Part shown: in pieces, positions 1 through 8,234 of the stretch | How positions within the stretch are numbered: the first letter of the stretch is position 1 | Layout: the number at the start of each line of letters is the position of its first letter | Origin: Candidatus Minthomonas equi | GTDB taxonomy: Bacteria > Bacteroidota > Bacteroidia > Bacteroidales > UBA932 | Direction: 5' to 3' | Length of the DNA: 10,982 nucleotides | Assembly (NCBI GenBank): GCA_018064575.1 | Contig: JAGHUZ010000316.1 | Coordinates: forward strand, 1 to 10,982 | Made by a program: the position numbers and the translations under genes | Notes under the pieces: model-generated | Database searches by the model: none | What the model was told of the DNA's origin: nothing | The model's input: only the letters and a program-made list of their open reading frames with translations

Positions 1-1483
1 GGATGTCCGAGAATATCTGGGTATTGTATCCTCCTGCCTTGTATCCTTTCTTGACAGAAGCGTAAACCGAGCCGCCGGGAAACGAATGCGTCACCCCGAA
101 AGAGGGCAATACTTCGAAAAATGACTGTGTCTGTGTTCCGTTGAAACGGCTTGATACCGGAGTCCATCCCTTTCTGCTCAGACTGAAAAGATAATTCAGC
201 GAAGATGAGGAATCATAATCCATAGATGCGTATTCGGTATCAAATCTGACTCCGGCATCAAACGTCCAGTTCCCCACTTTCCAGACTGAGTTATGAAACA
301 ATGCGGCTCCGCAAGTCGGGATGCGGAAATAATTTCCGATGACGAATTCGTTTTCCCTGATATCGAGATATGCATCGGGAAAGACAGACCGGATGCCTCT
401 ATTCGCATTGTCCAATATCAGTCGTTCTATGCCGTCACGCTTGAAAAGGACAGGCGCATCCAGTGAAAGGAATTTCCCGAAAAGAAATGCTCCGGTCAGA
501 GGATGCCAGCAGCTTTTTTCATTCCTCTTCTTTACCATAATCTCCGCAGTGACAGAATGTTCGTTCTGCTTCTGCCCCATAGTGAAAAGGGATTCCTCGG
601 TAAAGTCATTGTCCAGTATCATATCATCGTTGAGATACTGCCAGGAGATATTCACCGACCACCTTGTACGCTGCATCATCCAGTCAGCCTTGAGTCCGTC
701 CATTATACTGATTCTGCGGTATCCGGACGGGTCATTGTAAGAAAGGGGGAGAAGTTCTCCCGTGGACTCATCCATCTGACGATATGCATATCCTCCCTCA
801 TTCACATAGCCGACACTGAAGATGTTTTCAAGATGGAGACTGGCCGAAGGAGTCCATTCGAGTCTGAACCGTCCTCCCCAACTGCTGCTCCAGTCCGCTT
901 TCGAGCCATCAGGAAAACGGAAGTCACCGTCATAGTATCTGCCGAATGCGGAAACGCCCCACAACATTTTCCCACCCATTTTTCCCCCACCGCTTACACT
1001 TCCCTTGAATGCTGATACAGGGGAATATTCGAGGGAAGCCCTCATCCCGGCCATTTCAGAGGCTGACATCGTGCGCACCAACATCACCCCGGAACTGGTA
1101 TTGCGCCCGTACAACGTTCCCTGAGGGCCCCTGAGGAGACTCACGTTCCTTATACCATCGAACTCGAAGTCATAAAGACTCTTGTTCATTATCGGGATGC
1201 CATCGATATACATCCCTGCAGCAGGCTGGTCCATTCTGGAACCGAAGCCTCTGATATATATGCTGGAAGTGGTATGGGATCCGTAATCCGGCTGATAGAA
1301 ATTGGGAATAAGAGCGGTCACATCCTTTGCAGATGAGACTTTGCTTCTGAGCATTCTGTTAGATGTCACAGTCTGGATATTGACGGTGTCCCCCTTGAAG
1401 GATGCGTGTACCACTGCGCCTTCGAGAGTGTCAGGCTGCTGCGTAAAAACACCTAAAACACAATATAAAAACACCGTCAGCAT
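1..1483 (-). CDS. TonB-dependent outer-membrane receptor, N-terminal part (C-terminus off the window)
   Basis: Reading the minus strand from ATG at 1483 gives 494 codons without a stop, running off the left edge. Residues 2-14 are hydrophobic (LTVFLYCVLGVFT) and look like a short signal peptide, although its n-region lacks Lys or Arg. The plug domain follows: IYIRGFGSR (75-83), MYIDGIP (91-97) and LRGPQGTLYGRNTSSG (117-132), the last being the hallmark of the family. The rest is rich in aromatic and glycine residues in short alternating strands, as expected of the 22-strand barrel, and the visible part ends in YKAGGYNTQIFSDI, a typical barrel motif. Such proteins import siderophores, cobalamin or other ligands using TonB energy; the ligand cannot be told here. 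It lacks the N-terminal carboxypeptidase-like domain of SusC proteins. An in-frame TGA lies seven codons upstream with no other ATG between, which fixes the start. Family call certain, substrate unknown. Confidence 0.93.
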   Translation of the reverse strand, partial: MLTVFLYCVLGVFTQQPDTLEGAVVHASFKGDTVNIQTVTSNRMLRSKVSSAKDVTALIPNFYQPDYGSHTTSSIYIRGFGSRMDQPAAGMYIDGIPIMNKSLYDFEFDGIRNVSLLRGPQGTLYGRNTSSGVMLVRTMSASEMAGMRASLEYSPVSAFKGSVSGGGKMGGKMLWGVSAFGRYYDGDFRFPDGSKADWSSSWGGRFRLEWTPSASLHLENIFSVGYVNEGGYAYRQMDESTGELLPLSYNDPSGYRRISIMDGLKADWMMQRTRWSVNISWQYLNDDMILDNDFTEESLFTMGQKQNEHSVTAEIMVKKRNEKSCWHPLTGAFLFGKFLSLDAPVLFKRDGIERLILDNANRGIRSVFPDAYLDIRENEFVIGNYFRIPTCGAALFHNSVWKVGNWTFDAGVRFDTEYASMDYDSSSSLNYLFSLSRKGWTPVSSRFNGTQTQSFFEVLPSFGVTHSFPGGSVYASVKKGYKAGGYNTQIFSDI

Positions 1484-1490
1484 CTCGGTG

Positions 1491-1498
1491 CAAAGATC
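1491..1498 (-). promoter_or_regulatory. Possible -7 element for the TonB-dependent receptor
   Basis: On the minus strand GATCTTTG lies seven bases before the receptor ATG. It matches the Bacteroidota -7 consensus TAnnTTTG except for the first base. A run of T ending in TTTG lies upstream, but only 15 bases away, closer than the usual 19-21, so the -33 assignment is weak. If used, transcription would start within a few bases of the ATG. Confidence 0.4.
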
Positions 1499-1514
1499 GA
1501 AACTTCACACCGAC

Positions 1515-1540
1515 AAAAAAACTATCATTAATGTCAGTTT
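1515..1540 (-). terminator. Weak intrinsic terminator after rsmA
   Basis: Minus-strand RNA from 1540 to 1519 can fold as AAACU/AGUUU plus a G-U pair, an A-A mismatch and two further pairs around a UUAA loop. Seven T residues (1521-1515) follow, overlapping the 3' arm. The hairpin is AT-rich and overlaps the rsmA stop codon. It may separate rsmA from the receptor gene, but leaky read-through is possible. Confidence 0.35.
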
Positions 1541-2319
1541 TACGAAAGGAGTCCTGTCAGTTCCACAAATTCCTCCACGCCCAGCTGTTCGGGTCTTTTG
1601 GCCCAAAGGGGGGTATCGGGCAGCGGTTTATCTCCGATAAGAGGCTTGATGGAGTTCCGTATGGTTTTGCGGCGCTGGTTGAAGGTGGTTTTCACGATGT
1701 TTTTGAAAAGAGTCTCGTCGCATCCGAGAGAGATACGGTTATTGCGCCGCAGGCGTATGACGGCTGAACGGACTTTTGGGGGAGGGGTGAATGCCCACGG
1801 CTCCACTGTAAAGAGATATTCTATGTCATACCACGCCTGAAGCAGAACTGACAGTATGCCGAAAGCTTTGTTCCCCGGTGCGGAGGATATTCTGTCGGCC
1901 ACTTCCTTCTGAACCATACCCACCACTTCGGGAATCTGTTCACGGTAATCCAGTACTTTGAAAAAAATCTGCGATGAGATGTTGTATGGAAAATTCCCGA
2001 TTATGCGGAAGTCCCTGTCAAAGAATTTTTCCAGTTTCATTTTAAGGAAATCCTCTTCGTAAAGAACATTCCGGACCTGAGGATAGTTCAGCCACAGGTA
2101 CTGCACCGACTCGGAATCGAGTTCCACGAGTTTGAGTGCCACGTCATCTCTCCTGAGCAGGTACTTGGTCAGCACCCCGGTCCCCGGTCCCACCTCCAGG
2201 ACATCCATCTTTCCGCTTTCGGAGAGGTTTCCCTCCCCAAGACTTTCCACTATCGATGCGGCGATTCCCTCTTCGTGAAGAAAATGCTGGCCGAGATTCT
2301 TTTTAGGTCTTACGTACAT
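1540..2319 (-). CDS. rsmA: 16S rRNA dimethyladenosine methyltransferase RsmA (KsgA)
   Basis: The product (259 residues) dimethylates two adjacent adenosines in the 3' hairpin of 16S rRNA, using S-adenosylmethionine, late in small-subunit assembly. The start of the protein (KKNLGQHFL, residues 6-14) is the family's signature. The SAM-binding loop is LEVGPGTG (41-48), an acidic ribose-binding position follows at VELDSE (65-70), and the catalytic motif is GNFPYNIS (108-115), the N-[LF]-P-Y form seen in rRNA adenine N6-methyltransferases. TPPPKVRSAVIRL (178-190) and FNQRRKTIRNS (213-223) are also family blocks. Length is normal. An in-frame ATG lies at 2349, but the added residues (MMLIFVYFCH) match nothing in the family and the likely promoter lies inside them, so 2319 is the better start. 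It is divergent from aspS and 56 bases upstream of the receptor gene. Loss of this activity commonly gives kasugamycin resistance. Confidence 0.97.
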   Translation of the reverse strand: MYVRPKKNLGQHFLHEEGIAASIVESLGEGNLSESGKMDVLEVGPGTGVLTKYLLRRDDVALKLVELDSESVQYLWLNYPQVRNVLYEEDFLKMKLEKFFDRDFRIIGNFPYNISSQIFFKVLDYREQIPEVVGMVQKEVADRISSAPGNKAFGILSVLLQAWYDIEYLFTVEPWAFTPPPKVRSAVIRLRRNNRISLGCDETLFKNIVKTTFNQRRKTIRNSIKPLIGDKPLPDTPLWAKRPEQLGVEEFVELTGLLS

Positions 2320-2323
2320 ATGG

Positions 2324-2331
2324 CAAAAGTA
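2324..2331 (-). promoter_or_regulatory. -7 promoter element of rsmA
   Basis: TACTTTTG on the minus strand is an exact match to the Bacteroidota -7 consensus TAnnTTTG. Its last base is four bases before the rsmA ATG, so transcription should begin at or within a base or two of the start codon. A TTG 22 bases upstream could serve as a degenerate -33. It forms one half of the 11-bp inverted repeat shared with the aspS promoter. Confidence 0.65.
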
Positions 2332-2366
2332 AACAAAAATTAGCATCATTTGCCAAGCAAAATATT

Positions 2367-2374
2367 TACTTTTG
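2367..2374 (+). promoter_or_regulatory. -7 promoter element of aspS
   Basis: TACTTTTG matches the Bacteroidota consensus TAnnTTTG exactly. Transcription would start near 2378-2381, giving a leader of about 30 bases before the ATG at 2411. The leader has no Shine-Dalgarno sequence; it is A-rich just before the start, as is common in this phylum. The only nearby TTTG upstream (2349-2352) is 14 bases away, too close for a standard -33. Confidence 0.6.
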
Positions 2375-2410
2375 CAGTCCGAGCCGTAGAAACGAAAAAT
2401 CTAATGATAT

Positions 2411-4174
2411 ATGTACAGAACTAATACTTGCGGAGAACTCCGCCTGACCGATGCAGGAAAGCAGGTCACTCTGGCCGGCTGGGTGCAGAGAATCAGAAAA
2501 ATGGGAGGGATGAGTTTCATCGACCTCCGCGACAGATACGGTATCACGCAAATCGTGACTGAAAATGAGACGCTGAACGAGAGTGTATCCAAACTCGGAC
2601 GCGAATACGTTATCCAGGTTACGGGAACTGTCAAGGAACGCCAATCAAAAAACTCCAAAATTGAAACCGGAGACATCGAGGTCGTTCTCGAGAAATTGAA
2701 TGTCCTCAATCCTGCAGAAGTTCCTCCCTTCACTATCGAGGACGTATCTGACGGAGGTGAAGAACTCAGGGCAAAATACCGCTATCTCGACCTGCGCAGG
2801 AATCCTTTGAAAAAAGCGCTCGAGCTGCGCCACAGAATGGCTCACGAAATAAGAAATTATCTCGATTCCCAAAATTTTATGGAAATCGAGACTCCATACC
2901 TAATCAAGTCCACACCTGAAGGTGCCCGCGACTTCGTCGTGCCCTCCAGAATGAATCCCGGCCAGTTTTATGCACTTCCTCAGAGTCCACAGCAGCAGAA
3001 ACAGCTTCTAATGGTAGCCGGCTATGACCGCTATTTCCAGATAGTCCGCTGCTTCCGCGACGAAGACTTGCGTGCGGACCGTCAGCCTGAATTCACACAG
3101 GTGGACTGCGAGATGTCCTTCGTGGAAAGGGATGACGTTCTCGAAGTGTTCGAAGGACTCATCAAAACACTTTTCAGAAATGTCCTCGGAAAAGAGTTCA
3201 ACGAGCCTTTCCCCAGAATGCCGTATTCCGAAGCGATGGACTCCTACGGTTCCGACAAACCGGACATCCGTTATGATATGCGCCTGCACGAAATCACATC
3301 CCTGGTTAAGGGACACGATTTCAGCGTGTTCGATTCCGTCGAATACATAGGCGGCATTTCCGTTTCCGGTGGTGCGGCCTACACCAGAAAACAGGTCGAT
3401 GAACTGACAGAATGGGTCAAGAGGCCTCAAATCGGAGCCAAGGGGCTTGTTTACCTCCGCGTCAATGACGACGGCTCTTTCAAGTCATCCGTGGATAAAT
3501 TCTACACCCCGGAAGACCTCAAGGCCATCGCTCAGGCCTGCGGAGCACAAAAGGGTGATTTGGTTCTGATTCTTGCCGGAGGCAAAAAGAAAACTCAGAC
3601 CGCACTCGGAGCCCTTCGGCTTGAAATGGGAAACCGTTTGGGTCTGCGTGACTCCAGTGTATATGCTCCCCTCTGGGTGGTCGATTTCCCCCTCCTTGAG
3701 TGGGATGATGAGACCGGACGCTTCTATGCGATGCACCACCCGTTCACAGCTCCCAAACCGGAACAGCTCAAGGAATTTTACAGCGACAGAAAGGAAGACC
3801 TTGAGAAGGTAAATGCCAATGCCTATGACTTCGTCCTCAACGGTACGGAAGTCGGTGGCGGTTCCATCAGAATCCACGATGCCGAAATACAGAAGAGGAT
3901 GTTCGAAGTACTCGGGTTTACTCCTGAAGATGCGGATTACCGCTTCGGATTTATGATTAATGCATTCCAGTATGGCGCACCCCCGCACGGAGGAATTGCC
4001 TTCTGCTTCGACCGTTTCTGCGCTCTGTTCGCCGGACAGGAGACCATACGCGACTACATCGCTTTCCCCAAGAACAATCAGGGCCGCGATGTAATGCTGG
4101 ATGCTCCTTCACGCATCGATCAAGTTCAGATGGACGAACTGTTCCTCAGCAGCACCTGCCCGAATAACGACTGA
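2411..4174 (+). CDS. aspS: Aspartyl-tRNA synthetase
   Basis: The product (587 residues, normal for the bacterial type) is a cytoplasmic class IIb synthetase that charges tRNA-Asp with aspartate using ATP. Residues 1-105 form the OB-fold anticodon-binding domain ([21 protein letters not shown] at 21-41). The catalytic core follows, with QSPQ (191-194) and motif 2 [16 protein letters not shown] (215-230). The bacterial GAD insertion spans roughly 295-410. The core resumes with FPLLEWD (426-432), [13 protein letters not shown] (478-490) and motif 3 [10 protein letters not shown] (527-536). Two deviations stand out: Cys532 sits where the family usually has glycine in motif 3, and QSPQ is followed by QQKQ where a hydrophobic and an aromatic residue are usual. 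The ATG at 2404 is followed by an early stop, so 2411 is the start. It is divergent from rsmA and converges on the permease gene. From sequence alone I cannot say whether it also charges tRNA-Asn. Confidence 0.98.
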   Translation: MYRTNTCGELRLTDAGKQVTLAGWVQRIRKMGGMSFIDLRDRYGITQIVTENETLNESVSKLGREYVIQVTGTVKERQSKNSKIETGDIEVVLEKLNVLNPAEVPPFTIEDVSDGGEELRAKYRYLDLRRNPLKKALELRHRMAHEIRNYLDSQNFMEIETPYLIKSTPEGARDFVVPSRMNPGQFYALPQSPQQQKQLLMVAGYDRYFQIVRCFRDEDLRADRQPEFTQVDCEMSFVERDDVLEVFEGLIKTLFRNVLGKEFNEPFPRMPYSEAMDSYGSDKPDIRYDMRLHEITSLVKGHDFSVFDSVEYIGGISVSGGAAYTRKQVDELTEWVKRPQIGAKGLVYLRVNDDGSFKSSVDKFYTPEDLKAIAQACGAQKGDLVLILAGGKKKTQTALGALRLEMGNRLGLRDSSVYAPLWVVDFPLLEWDDETGRFYAMHHPFTAPKPEQLKEFYSDRKEDLEKVNANAYDFVLNGTEVGGGSIRIHDAEIQKRMFEVLGFTPEDADYRFGFMINAFQYGAPPHGGIAFCFDRFCALFAGQETIRDYIAFPKNNQGRDVMLDAPSRIDQVQMDELFLSSTCPNND

Positions 4175-4215
4175 CGGAGATTTCAAGCATTCGAACATCT
4201 GTTCCCGGCTGGTCG

Positions 4216-5487
4216 TTATACTGTCTGGCTGATGGATTCGACGGGATTCAGTCTTGCCGCACTTCTGGCAGGAAGGAATCCCGAGAGAATTCCTATGACT
4301 AACGATATGGTCAGTCCCCTGACGGCATCGCTGAGAGCGAGGCTGAAAGCAAATCCATCCGGATGGACGAACTGGCAAATCAGCCATACAGTCATAATCC
4401 CCATCAGGCCCCCGGAGAGGGAAAGTACTGACGCCTCGACCAGAAATTGTGTCAGAATAACATAATCAGGTGCCCCCAATGCCTTTTGGATGCCTATTTG
4501 GGAAGTCCTTTCCTTAACTGAGACAAACATTATATTGGCTATTCCGAATCCACCTATCAGAAGTGAGAAGCACGCCACTATCCATCCCACCCGTTCGACA
4601 ATTCCGGTTATCGCATCAATGGCATCGATGAGGAAGGTCATCGTATTAATGGCAAAATTATCCTTCTGGGATGGTTTGAGCCTCCTTTGGGCTCTCATCA
4701 ATTGTCTCAATTCCCCCTGAAATTCTTCACTTGTGACATTGTCTTTCGGAGAAGCCAGTATCGAGCCGCTTTTACCTGCTCCAAACATCGATTTCCCGAA
4801 ATTGAGAGGAACCAGAACAGCTACATCCTTCTGGAAAAGACTTACGATGCTCGACCCTTCTTTCTTGATTACGCCTATAACTGCTGTATCCACCCCCTTT
4901 ATTTTAATAATCTTCCCTACGGCGGAATCAACATCTCCGAACAATGAAGCGGCCACCTCGGAACCGATGACTGCCACATTTGCCCCTCCGACGATTTCAG
5001 AAGAAGAAAAGTATCTGCCGTATTCAACCGAAACATTGCTCAAAACGTCAAACCCTGACGAACAGGACACCACGTATCCGTTCGAAAATGAATTCCCTCC
5101 GTATTTGGCCAATGCGTAAGCGGTTGAAAAATAAGAAACTGTCTGAGCTGTCCGGGAATATTTCCTAATGAAATTGTATTCAATCTCATTGATATCAGGT
5201 CTCAGACGGTACTCCCACCATTTGAAATCCTCTTCATCATCAGCGGAAAACGGCCAAGTGTCGATGTAAACGACATCACTGCCAAAGGCACTCAATCCTT
5301 CATCGATATTTGATTTAAGCGCACCTACCGCGCAGAAAACAGCGACGATGGAGAATATTCCTATGGAAACTCCTAGAAGCGACAGGAAAGTCCTGAATTT
5401 GTCATTTTTTATGGAAACAAGCGCCATAACGGCACTTTCTGCAAAAATTTTGGATACGATGCGTACCCTCCTCACGTAATCTTTCAT
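4216..5487 (-). CDS. MacB/FtsX-family ABC transporter permease
   Basis: The product (423 residues) is an inner-membrane permease of the MacB type (macrolide, lipoprotein or peptide export). A hydrophobic segment at about 34-57 is followed by a MacB-like periplasmic domain (about 58-290). The FtsX domain (about 300-416) has three more membrane segments near 300-322, 344-372 and 387-407. SVKERTSQIGIQKALGAP (323-340) and FLPARSAARLNPVESI (404-419) are hallmark motifs. There is no nucleotide-binding domain in the protein and no ATPase gene beside it, so it must pair with one encoded elsewhere, possibly together with other permeases; this is common in Bacteroidota. ATG at 5487 is preferred over the GTG at 5490. 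It begins 17 bases after the mutS stop and has no visible promoter, so it is probably co-transcribed with mutS. Only 41 bases, with no clear hairpin, separate its stop from that of aspS. Substrate unknown. Confidence 0.9.
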   Translation of the reverse strand: MKDYVRRVRIVSKIFAESAVMALVSIKNDKFRTFLSLLGVSIGIFSIVAVFCAVGALKSNIDEGLSAFGSDVVYIDTWPFSADDEEDFKWWEYRLRPDINEIEYNFIRKYSRTAQTVSYFSTAYALAKYGGNSFSNGYVVSCSSGFDVLSNVSVEYGRYFSSSEIVGGANVAVIGSEVAASLFGDVDSAVGKIIKIKGVDTAVIGVIKKEGSSIVSLFQKDVAVLVPLNFGKSMFGAGKSGSILASPKDNVTSEEFQGELRQLMRAQRRLKPSQKDNFAINTMTFLIDAIDAITGIVERVGWIVACFSLLIGGFGIANIMFVSVKERTSQIGIQKALGAPDYVILTQFLVEASVLSLSGGLMGIMTVWLICQFVHPDGFAFSLALSDAVRGLTISLVIGILSGFLPARSAARLNPVESISQTV

Positions 5488-5504
5488 CACAATATGGAAT
5501 TCAT

Positions 5505-8174
5505 TTATCTCTTCAGTCCCACTTTTTTCTTCAGTTCTCTCAATGTATCGAAAGCATCCATCGGAGTCATATGACTCAGGTCTATGGAACTGAGTGTATC
5601 CCTGATACTTTCCAGAAGGGGGTCATCGACTTGGAAAATCGAAAGCTGAACAGCCTCCGTAGTATCGCGATAGTACTTTTTCCTCTGGCGGAGAGAACGG
5701 ATTTCCGAATCCGGAACAGATGCTCCGTTTTCAAGTTTCTTAAGAATTTTCTCGGCAGAAGAAACCACTTGGGGCGGCATTCCCGCAAGACGGGCGACGT
5801 GTATGCCGAAGCTGTGCGCCACTCCGCCGGGACAGAGTTTTCTCAGGAAAAGAACCTTTCCGTCTATTTCCTTGACGGAGATATGGTAATTATGAATCCT
5901 TTTATATTTGGATTCCAATTCATTCAATTCGTGATAATGGGTGGCAAACAGAGTTCTGGCTCCCTGTCCGTATTCGTGAATGTATTCCACGATAGACCAG
6001 GCTATGGACATTCCGTCAAAGGTGCTCGTCCCACGTCCGATTTCATCAAGAAGGATGAGTGAGCGCGCAGTCATATTATGCAGAATCGTGGAAGACTCCA
6101 GCATCTCCACCATAAAGGTGGATTCTCCCCTTGAAATATTGTCAGAGGCTCCTACTCTGGTGAATATCTTGTCCACATAACCTATCCTGGCAGCTTTGGC
6201 AGGGACAAAGGAACCGCATTGAGCCATCAGGACTATAAGGGCAGTCTGCCTCAGAAGTGCTGATTTACCGGCCATGTTCGGACCCGTAAGAATGATAATT
6301 TGCTGTTTCCGGCTGTCGAGAAGAACGTCATTGGCCACATATCGCTCCCCTTCCGGCATCATTCTTTCGATTACGGGGTGACGTCCCTGCTGAATGTCGA
6401 TTATGTCCGAATCATCCATTTCCGGACAACAGTAACCATATTCGACAGCGTCATTTGCCAGACAAAGAAGGCAGTCCGCCCTGGCTATCGCGGTGGCATT
6501 CCGCTGGATGGATGGGATAAATTTCTGGATATCCATTACCATTTCATTGAAAATGGCGCTTTCCAGAGCATATATCCGCTCCTCCGCTCCGAGAATATTT
6601 TCTTCGTAATCCTTGAGTTCGGGGGTGATGTACCTTTCGGCATTGACAAGCGTCTGCTTCCGCACCCACTCCGCCGGAACTTTGTCCTTATGAACATTCC
6701 GGACTTCCAGGTAATACCCGAAAACATTATTGTAACTGACCTTGAGCGAAGATATGCCGGTGCGTTCCATTTCCCGCTGCTGTATCGACATAAGGATATC
6801 CTTGCCGTGGAGGGCGATATCTCTGCATTCATCCAGTTCGGCGCTCACACCTCTGGCGATTACCTCACCCTTACCTATCTGCGCCGCAGGTTCTGCAGAA
6901 AGTTTTTCCTTCAGCAGAGCGAGAAGCATTCCGCAATCCTCCATCGATTCCGCCAATTTCTTCAGGGAATCGCCATCCTTGACCTTTGCGAGTTTCCGTC
7001 TTACCGGAACAAATCTTTGCAATCCCCTGCGAAGCGGCAGCACTTCCCTGGGGTTTATTCTCCCGGCTGCGGCTCTCGACACTATGCGCTCGATGTCCCC
7101 AATCTCGGCAATGTCACGGGCCAGGTCATTCCGAAGCAGCTCATCTTTGACAAAAACACCAACGCATTCCAGCCTGTTCTTAATCTCTTTGAGTTCCTTG
7201 GATGGCATCGTGAACCAGGTTCGCAGCATACGGGAGCCCATAGGGCTCGAACATTTATCGAGAACCTGCAATAATGACACGCCGTCCGGAGAGGTAGGAG
7301 ATATGATTTCAAGATTACGGAGTGTGAACTTATCCAGCCACACGAACTTGTTCTCATCGATTCTGGACAGAGAGCAAATCTGCGAAAGTCCCTTGGTGGG
7401 ATTGATTTCCGATGAATTCTGGCGATTTGATTCCAGATAAAAAAGTACTGCCCCCGCTGCGGTTATTCCCAACTGCATAGTCTCCACCCCGAATCCCTTC
7501 AGAGACTCTATCCCGAAATGCTTGCAGAGTTTTCTGTAGGAAGATTCGAAGACAAAGGCCCATTCATCCATCGTAGAAATGCAGATATTGGAAGAGGGGG
7601 AAAGAAAACGCTTGCGGAAACCCTCCTCATATTCTTTCTGTATCAGCGCTTCCTTCGGAGAAAAATCATTCAGGAGGAGTTCGATATAGTCAAGAGAGCC
7701 TTCTGCCATTTTGAATGCTCCGGTGGAAATATCCAGAAAAGCTACGCCGGCCTTGTCTCTGAAAAATGAAAGGGATGCGAGATAATTGTTTTCTTTCTGC
7801 GGAAGAAGCTGCTCGGTATATGCGACACCCGGAGTAACCAACTCCGTAACACCTCTTTTGACTATTTTTTTCGTCAGTTTCGGGTCCTCCAGCTGGTCGC
7901 AGACTGCCACTTTATATCCGGCTCTGACCAGACGCGGAAGATAATTGTCGATGGCGTGATGAGGAAATCCGGCCATAGCGGTATTGGCGGCGGCGCCATT
8001 GGAACGCTTGGTCTGAACCAATCCCAATACACGGCTGGCAGTAACGGCATCTTCTCCGTACGCTTCATAAAAATCCCCGACCCGCATAAGAAGGACAGTT
8101 TCAGGATAAGTCGATTTAAGCTGATAATACTGCCTCATCAACGGAGTTTCTGTAGGATTTTTTTCTTCCTTCAT
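5505..8174 (-). CDS. mutS: DNA mismatch repair protein MutS
   Basis: The product (889 residues) recognises mispaired bases and small loops after replication and, with MutL, starts their repair. The mismatch-binding domain has the Phe-X-Glu motif at F35-Y-E37 within [10 protein letters not shown] (33-42), which marks it as MutS1 and not the MutS2 type. Lever and clamp domains follow. The ATPase has Walker [14 protein letters not shown] (631-643), the loop [14 protein letters not shown] (678-691), Walker [17 protein letters not shown] (706-721) and ATHYHEL (744-750). GKSA in place of GKST is, as I recall, normal for Bacteroidota MutS. QLSIF (843-847) near the C-terminus fits the sliding-clamp-binding consensus. 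The start codon is followed by a normal N-terminus and preceded by a good -7 element. It is divergent from thyA and heads a probable two-gene transcript with the downstream permease. All key residues are present, so it should be functional. Confidence 0.98.
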   Translation of the reverse strand: MKEEKNPTETPLMRQYYQLKSTYPETVLLMRVGDFYEAYGEDAVTASRVLGLVQTKRSNGAAANTAMAGFPHHAIDNYLPRLVRAGYKVAVCDQLEDPKLTKKIVKRGVTELVTPGVAYTEQLLPQKENNYLASLSFFRDKAGVAFLDISTGAFKMAEGSLDYIELLLNDFSPKEALIQKEYEEGFRKRFLSPSSNICISTMDEWAFVFESSYRKLCKHFGIESLKGFGVETMQLGITAAGAVLFYLESNRQNSSEINPTKGLSQICSLSRIDENKFVWLDKFTLRNLEIISPTSPDGVSLLQVLDKCSSPMGSRMLRTWFTMPSKELKEIKNRLECVGVFVKDELLRNDLARDIAEIGDIERIVSRAAAGRINPREVLPLRRGLQRFVPVRRKLAKVKDGDSLKKLAESMEDCGMLLALLKEKLSAEPAAQIGKGEVIARGVSAELDECRDIALHGKDILMSIQQREMERTGISSLKVSYNNVFGYYLEVRNVHKDKVPAEWVRKQTLVNAERYITPELKDYEENILGAEERIYALESAIFNEMVMDIQKFIPSIQRNATAIARADCLLCLANDAVEYGYCCPEMDDSDIIDIQQGRHPVIERMMPEGERYVANDVLLDSRKQQIIILTGPNMAGKSALLRQTALIVLMAQCGSFVPAKAARIGYVDKIFTRVGASDNISRGESTFMVEMLESSTILHNMTARSLILLDEIGRGTSTFDGMSIAWSIVEYIHEYGQGARTLFATHYHELNELESKYKRIHNYHISVKEIDGKVLFLRKLCPGGVAHSFGIHVARLAGMPPQVVSSAEKILKKLENGASVPDSEIRSLRQRKKYYRDTTEAVQLSIFQVDDPLLESIRDTLSSIDLSHMTPMDAFDTLRELKKKVGLKR

Positions 8175-8196
8175 TTTTCAAATAGATTGAGTTATG

Positions 8197-8204
8197 CAAA
8201 ATTA
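8197..8204 (-). promoter_or_regulatory. -7 promoter element of mutS
   Basis: TAATTTTG on the minus strand matches TAnnTTTG exactly. Transcription would start near 8190-8193, leaving a short AT-rich leader of roughly 16-19 bases before the mutS ATG. I see no convincing -33 TTTG at the usual distance; that position overlaps the thyA -7 element. Confidence 0.55.
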
Positions 8205-8220
8205 GAGAAAATATTTTGTA

Positions 8221-8228
8221 TATCTTTG
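8221..8228 (+). promoter_or_regulatory. -7 promoter element of thyA
   Basis: TATCTTTG matches TAnnTTTG exactly and ends six bases before the A of the thyA ATG. A start site 4-7 bases downstream would fall at 8232-8235, giving a leaderless or nearly leaderless message. No TTG lies at the usual -33 distance; that position falls in the mutS -7 element. Confidence 0.6.
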
Positions 8229-8234
8229 CCGTAT

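Larger units (their letters stand above)
2323..2375. repeat. 11-bp inverted repeat carrying two divergent -7 elements
   Basis: GCAAAAGTAAA at 2323-2333 and its exact reverse complement TTTACTTTTGC at 2365-2375 are 31 bases apart and symmetric about position 2349. Each arm contains TACTTTTG pointing outward, one toward rsmA and one toward aspS. The symmetry is probably two copies of a promoter sequence facing away from each other rather than an operator, though a dimeric regulator could also recognise it. Confidence 0.6.

Noticed and set aside
503-1015. Plus-strand open frames of 133 and 170 codons over the left end, and small minus-strand frames in other phases at 196-408 and 802-990
   Set aside because: They overlap the TonB-dependent receptor, whose frame is continuous from 1483 to the left edge with plug and barrel motifs. 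The others are shadows of it.
7-1483. Reading the receptor as a SusC-type glycan importer
   Set aside because: It lacks the N-terminal carboxypeptidase-like domain before the plug, and no SusD gene is visible. It is described only as a TonB-dependent receptor.
2320-2349. A ten-residue N-terminal extension of rsmA from ATG at 2349
   Set aside because: It would place the -7 element inside the coding region and adds residues not found in the family, whose proteins begin close to KKNLGQHFL.
4175-4215. A terminator between aspS and the permease gene
   Set aside because: Only a 4-bp AGAT/ATCT pairing with a long loop can be drawn and there is no T-run. No credible intrinsic terminator is visible.
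6258-6284. GKSA instead of GKST in the MutS Walker A, considered as a defective ATPase
   Set aside because: The essential Gly-Lys-Ser is intact, and as I recall an alanine after GKS is usual in Bacteroidota MutS.
6300-7274. A 324-codon plus-strand open frame inside mutS, overlapping another of 232 codons in a different frame
   Set aside because: It is antisense to the lever and clamp domains of a clearly intact MutS, has no recognisable family motifs and no promoter. Long antisense frames arise from the codon use of the real gene.
8181-8190. TTG at 8187-8189 as the thyA -33 element
   Set aside because: It lies 31 bases from the -7 element, well beyond the usual 19-21.
7956-8234. A 93-residue N-terminal extension of thyA
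   Set aside because: The frame is open by chance through the 5' end of mutS. The extension matches nothing in ThyA, and the start at 8235 gives a protein of exactly the usual length with its own -7 element.
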